From NCBI GenBank assembly GCA_003164475.1, contig PLTL01000360.1, positions 8,156 to 29,233 on the forward strand: DNA of 21,078 bases. Direction: 5' to 3'. The translations under genes and the position numbers were made by a program. A model generated the notes under the pieces. It was not told the DNA's origin, ran no database searches, and saw only the letters and a program-made list of their open reading frames with translations. Source of the stretch: Candidatus Dormiibacterota bacterium. GTDB taxonomy: Bacteria > Chloroflexota > Dormibacteria > UBA8260 > Bog-877. Of the stretch, positions 14,267-21,022 are shown piece by piece. Every line of letters begins with the position of its first letter. The first letter of the stretch is position 1.

Positions 14267-14896
14267 TTGACTGACACCGGGCCGGCTTCTGACTGGGACG
14301 TTGACGACACCCTCCGGATCCGGGTGCGCCGGGTCGGCCCCTGGGACAACGCCGCCTACGTGGTGGCCTGCCCCGAGACGGGCGAGGCGGTCCTGATCGA
14401 CGCCGCCAACGAGCCCGCCCGGTTGATCGAGGCGGTGGGTGAGCTGAGGCTGGTGGCGATCCTGGAGACCCACGGCCATCAGGATCACTGGCAGGCGCTG
14501 GCGGCGGTCCAGGCCCAGTTCCCCTCGGCCTGGGCCGGTGCCCATCTGGCCGACATGGAGATGTTCGGCGAGCCCCCGCCCGGGCGGGAGCTGGTGCACC
14601 GAGAGATCATCCAGTTCGGGAACCGCCAGCTCCGGGTCCTGCACACGCCGGGCCACACCCCGGGGAGCATCTGCTTCCACCACCCTGGCTACATCTTCAC
14701 CGGGGACACCCTGTTCCCGGGTGGGCCTGGCGCCACCAGGCCGCCGCTCGGACACTTCCCCACCATCGTGGACAGCATCAGGACCCACCTGCTGCCCCTG
14801 GCCCCGGAGACAGTGGTCTACCCTGGCCACGGCGGTCCGACCACCATCGGGAGCGAGGCGCCCCAGTTCCGATCGTGGGTCGCCCGGGGCTGGTGA
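14267..14896 (+). CDS. Metallo-beta-lactamase-fold hydrolase (glyoxalase II-like)
   Basis: 209 residues, the length of small glyoxalase II-like proteins. All metal-binding motifs are intact: THGHQDH (His69, His71, Asp73, His74), HTPGHTPGS (His130), FTGDTLF (Asp147) and YPGHG (His188). The family hydrolyses thioesters such as S-lactoyl-thiols, among other substrates, using two metal ions in the cytosol. It follows the mycothiol-dependent-type gene by 142 bases on the same strand; together they could form a thiol-linked detoxification pair, which is inference. The TTG start is fixed by the AAGGAGG eight bases upstream. It converges on rnhB with a 59-base gap. Confidence 0.9.
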   Translation: MTDTGPASDWDVDDTLRIRVRRVGPWDNAAYVVACPETGEAVLIDAANEPARLIEAVGELRLVAILETHGHQDHWQALAAVQAQFPSAWAGAHLADMEMFGEPPPGRELVHREIIQFGNRQLRVLHTPGHTPGSICFHHPGYIFTGDTLFPGGPGATRPPLGHFPTIVDSIRTHLLPLAPETVVYPGHGGPTTIGSEAPQFRSWVARGW

Positions 14897-14955
14897 GCGG
14901 AGCGGGGAGGGGCCGGGCGGCTGGTCCAGGCGCGCCCCCCGCAGGTGTTGGCGCC

Positions 14956-15564
14956 CTAGCGGAGGAGGTCGAGCTCCGGCGGCCGCAGGTGGATGAAGCT
15001 GGACCGGTGCTCGGGGCAGAGTCCGTGGCGGGAGAGCGCCGCCAAATGGGTGGCCGAGCCGTAGCCCTTGTTGCGGTTGAAGCCGTAGGCGGGAAACCGC
15101 TGATGAAGCTCCACCATCAGGCGGTCCCGGAAGACCTTGGCCACTATCGACGCGGCTGAGATCGCCGGCACCAGGCGGTCGCCTCGGATGACGCTCCGGT
15201 AGCTGGGCTGGCCCACCAGCACCAGGTTGCCGTCGCCGAGGTGGGTTGGGGCCGGGACCGCCCGGATCAGGAGCTCGAAGGCCTTGCGGTTGGCCCAGCC
15301 GATCCCCCAGCGATCGATCAGCTGCGCCTCGATCGCGACCAACTCCAGAGAGACCGCGGCCGATCGGATGAGTGGCTCCACCACCTCCCGCTGGCGGGGA
15401 GAGAGCAGCTTGCTGTCCCGGAGCAGGGGATGGCGGAAGCCTGCGGGGAGGATCACCGCGGCTGCCACCAGGGGACCTGCCAGGGCGCCCCGACCCACCT
15501 CATCCATACCGCAGGCGTCGAGCGGGAAGGGCTTCGGGGGCTGGCCTAGTCGCGGCTCGACCAC
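14956..15564 (-). CDS. rnhB: Ribonuclease HII
   Basis: 202 residues, typical length. It cleaves RNA in RNA-DNA hybrids and removes single ribonucleotides from DNA. The four catalytic acids are visible: CGMDEVGRGALAGPL with Asp21 and Glu22, LGDGN with Asp111, and VAKVFRDRL with Asp147. RDSKLLSPRQRE, AISAASIVAKV, YGFNRNKGYGSATH and HRSSFI complete the family pattern. I place the start at GTG 15564, because family homology begins about 20 residues later and TACACT sits six bases upstream, which suits a leaderless message; the frame is open to an ATG at 15648, but those extra residues show no conservation. Small rnhB genes often sit near translation or processing genes, but here it stands alone between converging and diverging neighbours. 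Confidence 0.95.
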   Translation of the reverse strand: MVEPRLGQPPKPFPLDACGMDEVGRGALAGPLVAAAVILPAGFRHPLLRDSKLLSPRQREVVEPLIRSAAVSLELVAIEAQLIDRWGIGWANRKAFELLIRAVPAPTHLGDGNLVLVGQPSYRSVIRGDRLVPAISAASIVAKVFRDRLMVELHQRFPAYGFNRNKGYGSATHLAALSRHGLCPEHRSSFIHLRPPELDLLR

Positions 15565-15576
15565 CGCCGCAGTGTA
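15565..15576 (-). promoter_or_regulatory. Leaderless-type -10 for rnhB
   Basis: On the minus strand TACACT (15576-15571) is followed by six bases and the GTG at 15564. The arrangement matches that before nadA and the mycothiol-dependent-type gene. No -35 or ribosome binding site is seen. Confidence 0.45.
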
Positions 15577-15903
15577 CCCAGGGCACTGCTTCGGAAGGCT
15601 CAGGCCCAAGCTGGTCCATTTGGCCGGGGTCCCTACTTGATCTGACACCCGCCGGTCGCCGCTGGCAGGCTAGGCCTGTGCCTGGGCACTGCCATGAGAC
15701 GCTTGGGTCTGATGACCTTTGCCGCTGCGGGCCCATCCCGGTCCCGCCTGCTGTTGATCCGGGCCCCAGCCCGCATCCGGCATAGGGAAGGCCTGGAGGC
15801 CCAGCTGGTCTCACCGTGATGGGCCTTGGCAAACAGGCCCGGCCGGCCGGGCTCTTCTCCCGACCGTTACCGAAGGCCCTCGCGATCGTAGCAGGGACTT
15901 TGC
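15577..15903. other. Intergenic region between rnhB and a divergent membrane protein
   Basis: About 330 bases without a convincing gene on either strand. It is of mixed composition and holds one striking element: the perfect 16-bp palindrome GCCCGGCCGGCCGGGC at 15837-15852, followed by a pyrimidine run on the plus strand. No tRNA-like cloverleaf or known riboswitch signature is recognised. A structured small RNA cannot be excluded. Confidence 0.4.
15837..15852. repeat. Perfect 16-bp GC palindrome
   Basis: GCCCGGCCGGCCGGGC reads the same on both strands; one further A/T pair extends it (A at 15835 region is offset, so only the 16 bp are certain). It could be an operator for the downstream membrane protein gene, whose candidate -35 starts about 50 bases later, or the stem of a terminator for an unseen transcript. 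Confidence 0.5.
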
Positions 15904-15930
15904 TTGAGTTCGGCTGAGCCCCCCTACAAT
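15904..15930 (+). promoter_or_regulatory. Probable promoter of the 521-residue membrane protein
   Basis: TTGAGT (15904-15909) and TACAAT (15925-15930) are separated by 15 bases, slightly short of ideal. The -10 matches five of six consensus bases. Transcription would begin near 15937, only about six bases before the ATG at 15943, so the message would be almost leaderless. This argues against translation starting at the in-frame TTG at 15904. Confidence 0.5.
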
Positions 15931-15942
15931 CCCGATCCGAAC

Positions 15943-17508
15943 ATGACCGTTGAGAGTGGGGCGCCGCTCCCTATCGCCACCCGCAGGCGGGCGCCCGACG
16001 GCCCCACCGTCTTCCTGCTGGCGGTGGTGATCCTGGCCTTCGCTGCCTTCACCCAGCCCCAGTTCGATCCCGACTTCTGGTGGCACCTCAGAGTGGGTCT
16101 GGACATTCTGGCCTCGGGAGTACCCCAGCACAACGCCTACACCTTCACCGCCAGCACCCATCCCTTCATCACCCAGGAGTGGGGCGCGGAGGTGATCTAC
16201 GCGCTGCTGTACAAGACCTTCGGGATGGCCCCGGTGATCCTGCTGATGGCCCTGGTGACCTGGGTGGGGTTCGTCCTGGCGGTGATGAGGGCCAACCGTC
16301 GAGGCCTGTCCCGCTGGGTCCTGGCTCTGGGGGCAGCGCTGGTGATCGTCTCCGGGCTCCAGATCTGGGGGCCCAGCCCGCAGATGTTCACCTTCGGCTT
16401 CCTGGGCGTGCTCCTGACCCTGCTTGACAGTTACCGCCGTCGCCCCAGCCGGTGGCTCCTGGTCTGGCTGGTGCCGCTCTTTGTGGTCTGGGGCAATCTT
16501 CACGGTGGATTCCTGATCGGGGTCGGGGTGATCGCCGTCTACCTGGCCGGTGAGGCGGCCAGCAGCTGGCTGAGGGGTGCCGGCGCGCTGGCCTGGCGGC
16601 GGCTGGCCGAGCTGGCGGTGGGCCTGGTGATCTCGGCCATGGCCCCCATGGTCAACCCCAACGGCTGGGGCATCTACCTCTATCCTCTCCACCTGCTGCT
16701 GAGCCCGGTGGCCCAGGCCAACCTGGACGAGTGGCAGCCTCCCGACTTCCACTCCCTGGCATCGCTCCCGGTGCTGCTGCTGCTGCTGACGACCATCCTG
16801 GGCGCTCGGTGGGCCCGGCACACCCGGATCGCCGACCTCCTGCTGGCGCTGGCGGGGACGGTGCTGCTCCTCTACGCCGTCCGGGACATCCCCATTTTCG
16901 CGATCCTGGTGCTGCCGCTATGGACCGACGGCATGCAGGGGATGTCCGACCGCATCCGCAGATCCCGTGGCTTTGGGCGCCCGCGGGGGCGGAGCCGGGC
17001 ACCCGGCTGGTTCGTGGCGGCGGTCATGGTGCTGGCGGTGCTGGCCAGCGCGGTTCGCATCTCAGTGCAGTTGAGCAGTCCGGACAACCGCGTGGAGGGG
17101 TCCGTCTACCCGGTCCAGGTCGGTCGGTTGATCTGTGACGGCCCTCCGGCCAGGGTGTTCGCCCCCTACGGCCGCTCAGGGTGGCTGCTCTACCGCCTGG
17201 ACCACCGCGACCCCACCGGACGGGATTGCGCGCCAGATCAGCTCTTCATCTTCGGCGAGGTCGACCTGATGGGGCCCAAGGTGCTGAAGCAGTACCTGAC
17301 CGTGGTCTCTGCCGCCTCGGGCACGCTGGCGATCCTGCGCCGCTACCAGGTCAGCCTGGTGTGGCAGGGGAGAGGCACTCCGCTGGCGAATCTGCTCGGG
17401 TCGAGCTCGGAGTGGACCCGGGTCTACTCCGGCTCGGGGAGCGTGCTCTACGCCCCCCGGGCGGAGGCGGGCGCCTGGCTGGCCTCGGTACGCGACCACC
17501 GGCGCTGA
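15943..17508 (+). CDS. Orphan polytopic GT-C-like membrane protein
   Basis: 521 residues with about ten hydrophobic helices and a soluble C-terminal part of roughly 130 residues. I do not recognise a named family. After helix 1 (about 22-38) comes FDPDFWWHLRVGLDIL (41-56), then NAYTFTASTHPFITQEWGAEV: a pattern ('D.D.WWHL..G...' then 'W....EW') seen in many uncharacterised bacterial membrane proteins of GT-C type, where the acidic residues of the first external loop are catalytic. APMVNPNGWGIYLYPLHLL near 238-256 is another recurrent feature. A basic segment (SRGFGRPRGRSRAP) precedes the last helix. ATG 15943 is preferred over TTG 15904 because the -10 lies between them. It ends ten bases before the convergent acyl-CoA ligase stop. 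Probable lipid-linked-sugar transferase, not proven. Confidence 0.65.
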   Translation: MTVESGAPLPIATRRRAPDGPTVFLLAVVILAFAAFTQPQFDPDFWWHLRVGLDILASGVPQHNAYTFTASTHPFITQEWGAEVIYALLYKTFGMAPVILLMALVTWVGFVLAVMRANRRGLSRWVLALGAALVIVSGLQIWGPSPQMFTFGFLGVLLTLLDSYRRRPSRWLLVWLVPLFVVWGNLHGGFLIGVGVIAVYLAGEAASSWLRGAGALAWRRLAELAVGLVISAMAPMVNPNGWGIYLYPLHLLLSPVAQANLDEWQPPDFHSLASLPVLLLLLTTILGARWARHTRIADLLLALAGTVLLLYAVRDIPIFAILVLPLWTDGMQGMSDRIRRSRGFGRPRGRSRAPGWFVAAVMVLAVLASAVRISVQLSSPDNRVEGSVYPVQVGRLICDGPPARVFAPYGRSGWLLYRLDHRDPTGRDCAPDQLFIFGEVDLMGPKVLKQYLTVVSAASGTLAILRRYQVSLVWQGRGTPLANLLGSSSEWTRVYSGSGSVLYAPRAEAGAWLASVRDHRR

Positions 17509-17518
17509 GGCCGCTGGT

Positions 17519-19150
17519 TCAGCCCAGGTCGAAGGAGGCGTACCGCCGCCGCAGGACCTTCTTGTCGAACTTGCCGGCGCTGGTCTTGGGGACCTCGTCC
17601 ACGAAGATGACCCGATCGGGCACCCAGAAGGCGGCCACCCGGTGGCGGAGGAACTCCAGCACCTCCTCCTCACTGATGTTCTCTCGGTACTGGGGCTGGG
17701 GGACCACGAAGGCCACCGGCCGCTCGGCCCAGCGGGAGTGGGGGAACCCCAGCACAGCGGCCTCCAGAACCTTGGGATGGGCCGCCAGCTCACCCTCGAG
17801 GGCGACTGAGGAGATCCATTCGCCGCCCGACTTCACCAGGTCCTTGGTGCGATCCACGATCTGGATGTAGCCCTCGAAGTCCATGGTCGCGACGTCTCCG
17901 GTGCGAAACCATCCGTCACCGGTGAAGCGACCGGCGGAGTCGTCGGGGTCGTGGTGGTAGGCGCGGGCGATCCAGGGCCCCCGTACCTGGATCTCGCCGG
18001 CGGTCTGGCCGTCGGGTGGGCACTGGTTGCCGGTCACGAGGTCGGCGATCCTCAGTTCCACACCCAGGACCGGGAGCCCCTGCTTGGACCGCAGGCGCAA
18101 CAGCTCCTCGGGATTCCGACCCTCAAGGTGGGTCTTGACCACGGCAACGGTGCCTATCGGCGAGGTCTCGGTCATTCCCCAGGCGTGGACCAAGTTGAGC
18201 CCGTGGCGGTCGAACCCGGAGATCAGCGCCGGGGGCGCCGCCGAGCCGCCGCAGAGGATCATCCGCAACCGGGGCAGGGGCGTGGGCCGCTCATCAAGCA
18301 GGCTCAGCAGCCTTCCCCAGATGGTGGGCACGCCGGCGGCGACGGTCACCTCCTCGGTGCGGAGCTGGTCGAGGAGGTGGACCGGGTCGAGGTACCGCCC
18401 GGGCATCACCACCTTCGCCCCGGCCCCGATGCTGGCGTGGACCAGGCCCCAGGCGTTGACGTGGAACATGGGCACCACCGGAAGCAGGGTGTCCTGGAAG
18501 CAGAGGCCGATCCAGCCAGCGGTCACCGCCGCCAGGCTGTGGAGGTAGGCGGAGCGGTGGCTGTACACCACCCCCTTGGGTAGGTCGGTGGTGCCGGACG
18601 TGTAGCACATGGCGGCGGCCTGGCGCTCGTCCAGAGCGGGCCATTCCATCCCGGGGGAGCTCTCCGAGAGGAGCTGCTCGTAGTCGATCGTCTGGGGAAG
18701 GCCGGCGGTGTCGGCGGGCCCCTCGCCCATGAGCACCACGAGTCGCACCGAGGGAATCCGGCCCGCCAACCGCTGGAGCAAGGGAAGCGCCCCGCGGTCG
18801 CAGAAGATGATCCGGTCCGCCCCGTCGTTGATGACGAAGGCCAGGTCGTCCGGGAAGAGGCGGAGGCTGAGGGTGTGGAGAACCGCACCGATCCCGGGAA
18901 TCGCGAAGTAGCACTCCAGGTGCTGCTCAGTATTCCAGGCGAGGGTGGCCACCCGGTCGCCCGGTCGCACACCCAGCTGACCCAGGGCCCGAGCCAGCCG
19001 CTCGGTGCGCTCCCCAAACTCCAAGAAGCGGTAACGCTGGGGACCGCCCTGGGCGCGCGGGGTGACGATCTCCTGGTCAGGGAAGCAGCGCACGCCATGC
19101 TGGAGCAGATCGGTGAGGGTGAGGGGATGATCCATCATCAGGCCGTTCAC
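17519..19150 (-). CDS. Fatty-acyl-CoA ligase (AlkK/FadD-like, AMP-binding family)
   Basis: 543 residues, full length. It activates a fatty acid with ATP to acyl-AMP and then to acyl-CoA in the cytosol or at the membrane face. Seen: YTSGTTDLPKGVVYSH (183-198, the P-loop), LLPVVPMFHVNAWG, the AWGMTETSP motif, GWFRTGDVATMD, DRTKDLVKSGGEWISS and the C-terminal PKTSAGKFDKK with catalytic Lys527. The PMFHVNAWG and SGGEWISS patterns are those of the medium/long-chain AlkK-like branch. The P-loop reads TTDLPKG where most members have TTG-x-PKG, an unusual Gly-to-Asp change at residue 189. The GTG start at 19150 is preceded by GGAGG seven bases upstream. It lies downstream of, and on the same strand as, the toxin-antitoxin pair. 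Confidence 0.93.
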   Translation of the reverse strand: MNGLMMDHPLTLTDLLQHGVRCFPDQEIVTPRAQGGPQRYRFLEFGERTERLARALGQLGVRPGDRVATLAWNTEQHLECYFAIPGIGAVLHTLSLRLFPDDLAFVINDGADRIIFCDRGALPLLQRLAGRIPSVRLVVLMGEGPADTAGLPQTIDYEQLLSESSPGMEWPALDERQAAAMCYTSGTTDLPKGVVYSHRSAYLHSLAAVTAGWIGLCFQDTLLPVVPMFHVNAWGLVHASIGAGAKVVMPGRYLDPVHLLDQLRTEEVTVAAGVPTIWGRLLSLLDERPTPLPRLRMILCGGSAAPPALISGFDRHGLNLVHAWGMTETSPIGTVAVVKTHLEGRNPEELLRLRSKQGLPVLGVELRIADLVTGNQCPPDGQTAGEIQVRGPWIARAYHHDPDDSAGRFTGDGWFRTGDVATMDFEGYIQIVDRTKDLVKSGGEWISSVALEGELAAHPKVLEAAVLGFPHSRWAERPVAFVVPQPQYRENISEEEVLEFLRHRVAAFWVPDRVIFVDEVPKTSAGKFDKKVLRRRYASFDLG

Positions 19151-19198
19151 CGCTTGCCCTCCATTGAGATCAATAGCAGGGGATGATCTGGGAACCCG

Positions 19199-19211
19199 CT
19201 GCTCAGAGCAG
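19199..19211. promoter_or_regulatory. Dyad upstream of the acyl-CoA ligase
   Basis: CTGCTC and GAGCAG flank a single A (19199-19211), with a further CTGCT copy right after it. The dyad lies about 50 bases upstream of the ligase GTG, in the 135-base gap that should hold its promoter, so it may bind a TetR-type fatty-acid regulator. TATTGA just downstream on the minus strand is a weak -10 candidate. No protein is identified. Confidence 0.35.
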
Positions 19212-19285
19212 ACTGCTGCCTACCCTTCAATCCGGGTTCAACCGGGTGGTGGGCACCGGAGGGGAGGTGGCGATGTTGGGCAGGC

Positions 19286-19588
19286 TCACGGATGGGGACC
19301 AAGCGTCAGTATCCTCAGCGTGTCGGCTCCCGCATGGACCCAAAACACTCGCCACGCGCTTGGGGTCTGCTTATCTAGATAGGACTCCCAGAGCGGCTCG
19401 CCGCTCGGTCGAGTCATGGACTGGTAGCGGTGACGGTTGAGGCCGGGATGGCTGGGGCCAACGTCCCTAAGGAGGCGCAAGCCCTGCCGGGCCTTCTGTA
19501 GCTTGTCCCAGTAGTGCGGCTGCGCCAAGCCCTGGAGGATGTCGGTGGCTTCGTCGGTAAAGAGGAGAGTGAACGGTGGTGCGCTCAC
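19286..19588 (-). CDS. Probable RelE/ParE-type toxin
   Basis: 100 residues, the right size for the superfamily. The first strand and helix PFTLLFTDEATDILQGLAQ (5-23) match the 'y.i.ft..A...l..L' opening, a central basic helix LQKARQGLRLLRDVGPSHPGLNRHRY follows, and the end WRVFWVHAGADTLRILTLGPHP matches the 'yRv.w.......i.il.ig.H' strand pair that forms the toxin core. Superfamily members are mRNA interferases or gyrase inhibitors; catalytic residues are too variable to tell which this is. The GTG start overlaps the antitoxin TGA (GTGA), so production depends on antitoxin translation. The local DNA is less GC-rich than the neighbouring genes, consistent with a mobile accessory module. Confidence 0.7.
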   Translation of the reverse strand: MSAPPFTLLFTDEATDILQGLAQPHYWDKLQKARQGLRLLRDVGPSHPGLNRHRYQSMTRPSGEPLWESYLDKQTPSAWRVFWVHAGADTLRILTLGPHP

Positions 19589-19869
19589 TCCTGGATGTCT
19601 TCGTCGAGAAAGTCATCCAGTGGGCGAACCCGATCGTGCAGGGAATCAGCGATCCCCTTGGGCAGCGACGCCCCGACCTGCTCGTTCTCCCAAACCAGCA
19701 GCTCCTGTTTCGGGATGCTCGCCAGCGGGGTCAACATGATCTCCCCGCCAGGGTGCTTCGAGACAAGAAACCGATCGTGCTGGCGTACCCCGACCCGGCC
19801 AAAAGCGACCCGGGCCCTCCCATCCGCCGCCACCTCGGTGACTGGCTCAAATCCAGGCATCGAGCTCAT
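19585..19869 (-). CDS. Probable antitoxin partner
   Basis: 94 residues, directly upstream of and overlapping the toxin by four bases. The N-terminal half GFEPVTEVAADGRARVAFGRVG has the short-strand look of a small DNA-binding or swapped-hairpin domain. The middle IMLTPLASIPKQELLVWENEQVGASLPKGIAD (about 44-75) resembles a motif I associate with actinobacterial toxin-linked proteins ('LTP.ASIP.REL.vwen..al.sv..GlA'). The C-terminus DRVRPLDDFLDEDIQE is strongly acidic and likely disordered until it wraps the toxin. ATG at 19869 is supported by GAGGAG eight bases upstream; a second ATG three codons on is less likely. It should neutralise the toxin and repress the shared promoter, as in type II systems. 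Confidence 0.65.
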   Translation of the reverse strand: MSSMPGFEPVTEVAADGRARVAFGRVGVRQHDRFLVSKHPGGEIMLTPLASIPKQELLVWENEQVGASLPKGIADSLHDRVRPLDDFLDEDIQE

Positions 19870-19893
19870 GACCGGGACTCCTCAACTGCACCC

Positions 19894-19931
19894 TGAATGT
19901 TCATTGGGACGACCCTACCACCGGGTGGGTA
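19894..19931. promoter_or_regulatory. Dyads upstream of the toxin-antitoxin pair
   Basis: Two inverted elements lie in the probable promoter of the pair: TGAATGTTCA (19894-19903, TGAA and TTCA arms around TG) and a CCACC/GGTGG dyad around 19918-19928. A TAGGGT on the minus strand between them could be a -10. Autorepression by the antitoxin complex at such sites is usual, but binding here is inferred. Confidence 0.35.
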
Positions 19932-20235
19932 AGTGGGCATTCACCACTCCTCGCCGGCTGTCCTCAGCGGCCCTCCCGCCGGACCTTGATGCCGGCGTCC
20001 AGGCCAGCCACGGAGGTCCTCGCCGCACAGATCCGCCGGGGTCCGAACTCTGCTGGGGATGGTCCCACTCCTGGCGTCGGTTGACCCCGTGGCGTTGCTC
20101 CGGCGGGCAGTCAGCCCGCTGCCCCTGGCGCCTCGGCACCGGCTGAGGGCGCCGCTGGAACTGGGAGTGGGCGGTCACCGAGATGGGACTCTGCCCGATG
20201 CCATTCAGGTGACACGGGGGTAATCATCCGGGTGG
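19932..20235. other. Gap with no convincing gene
   Basis: About 300 bases. A 54-codon frame (ATG 20059 to TAA 20221, plus) and an 87-codon minus-strand frame exist, but neither has recognisable homology, a good ribosome binding site or natural composition. I see no RNA gene here. Confidence 0.4.
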
Positions 20236-20264
20236 TTGCACGCGGCAATCGATTGTGGTATCTA
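20236..20264 (+). promoter_or_regulatory. Sigma-70-type promoter for the small conserved gene
   Basis: TTGCAC (20236-20241) and TATCTA (20259-20264) are separated by exactly 17 bases, within the only markedly AT-rich stretch of the area (TATCTATATCTAG). Transcription should begin near 20271, leaving a leader of about 70 bases before the ATG at 20340. Confidence 0.65.
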
Positions 20265-20339
20265 TATCTAGAGGTGTGACGGCGGAGGATCCGAGCACCG
20301 TCCAGCGTTTCCGCTGGGCGCGCCCACTGAGGAGAAGGC

Positions 20340-20618
20340 ATGCCGACTGTGATCGGCCACCACGATGTGAAGGACCAGAAGCACTGGCTTGCCTCGCCGA
20401 AGCGCGAGGAGGTCTTCGGGCCCCTCGGCGTCACCAACATCCGGACATTCGTCGATCCGCAGAACTCGACCCGGGTGGCGGTGCTCATGGACGTTGCCGA
20501 CCTGGACGCCCTCATGGCCGCGATGCAGACCCCGCCGATGGCCGAGGCGATGGCAACTGACGGCGTGGTGGCCGAGACCTTGGTGATCCTCGTCGAGGCA
20601 CCACGGTCGTCTGGCTGA
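20340..20618 (+). CDS. Small conserved protein, probable dimeric alpha/beta-barrel fold
   Basis: 92 residues, cytosolic, no signal or membrane segment. The sequence MPTVIGHHDVKDQKHWLASPKR resembles the start of ABM-like (antibiotic biosynthesis monooxygenase superfamily) small proteins, where one strand carries a short His-rich tip and a helix follows. NIRTFVDPQNSTRVAVLMDVADLDALMAAMQTPPMAEAMA then gives two strands and two helices, and ETLVILVEA is the last strand. Such proteins dimerise; some are enzymes, others only bind ligands, and I cannot say which. Homologues of similar size look familiar from actinobacteria, but no function is known to me. The ATG has GGAGAAGG just upstream, and a clear promoter lies about 70 bases before it, so it is a standalone, well-expressed gene. 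Confidence 0.7.
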   Translation: MPTVIGHHDVKDQKHWLASPKREEVFGPLGVTNIRTFVDPQNSTRVAVLMDVADLDALMAAMQTPPMAEAMATDGVVAETLVILVEAPRSSG

Positions 20619-20638
20619 TGGGGCGGCCGGGGCGTACT

Positions 20639-20658
20639 CGACCCCCTTGAGAGGGTCG
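20639..20658 (+). terminator. Weak hairpin after the small conserved gene
   Basis: CGACCC (20639-20644) pairs with GGGTCG (20653-20658) around an eight-base loop, about 20 bases after the stop codon. There is no T-tract, so it may only be a weak terminator. Confidence 0.35.
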
Positions 20659-20795
20659 GGATCCCCGCCAAGGCCCTCCGGGCGTCCCCGAAGGCGGCTC
20701 GCTATGCCGAAGATGGTCAGCACTCACCCGCTGGTGTCGCGGTTGCGTCGGCCCCACACTCAGGCTCCGGCTCCGAGGGGTCCGGCGAGCAACTC

Positions 20796-21013
20796 TCAGC
20801 TGTCCTCTCGCCGAGCCTCGATGTAGGCGCCCAAGTCGGCCGGCGCGGTCCTCCTCGCGCGAGGGCTGAGGTCCATCGCGGGCAGATGGCCGGCCGCGAT
20901 CAGACAGCCCACCGGGCCACCTCCGGGGGCAAGGAGATGGCCCCGGGTATCTCGGGCCGGCGCTGTGCGTGCCCCGGCTCAAGTCGCCGGGTGAGAAGAC
21001 CTCCGGTGCTCAT
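20796..21013 (-). pseudogene. Frameshifted excisionase-type (HTH_17) DNA-binding remnant
   Basis: On the minus strand, the 38 codons from 20912 to 20796 encode LIAAGHLPAMDLSP and later APADLGAYIEARRE, which match the C-terminal half of excisionase/MerR-like HTH_17 proteins ('lI..GeLPAv.l...RR...aDLeaYie.R'). Upstream, from an ATG at 21013, a different frame reads SLPPEVARWAV and then stops; 'evAr.l' is the first helix of the same domain. The two halves together look like one gene broken by a frameshift with loss of a few residues. Intact members direct excision of integrated elements or act as small regulators. The alternative is a chance match of a short stretch; the first half is weak evidence. 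Confidence 0.4.
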
Positions 21014-21022
21014 GGCAGTGCT

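Noticed and set aside
19915..20178. 87-codon minus-strand frame upstream of the antitoxin
   Set aside because: Rich in Arg, Pro and Gln with no motif; it also overlaps the probable promoter of the toxin-antitoxin pair.
20059..20223. 54-codon plus-strand frame
   Set aside because: No homology, no good ribosome binding site, composition like random GC-rich sequence.
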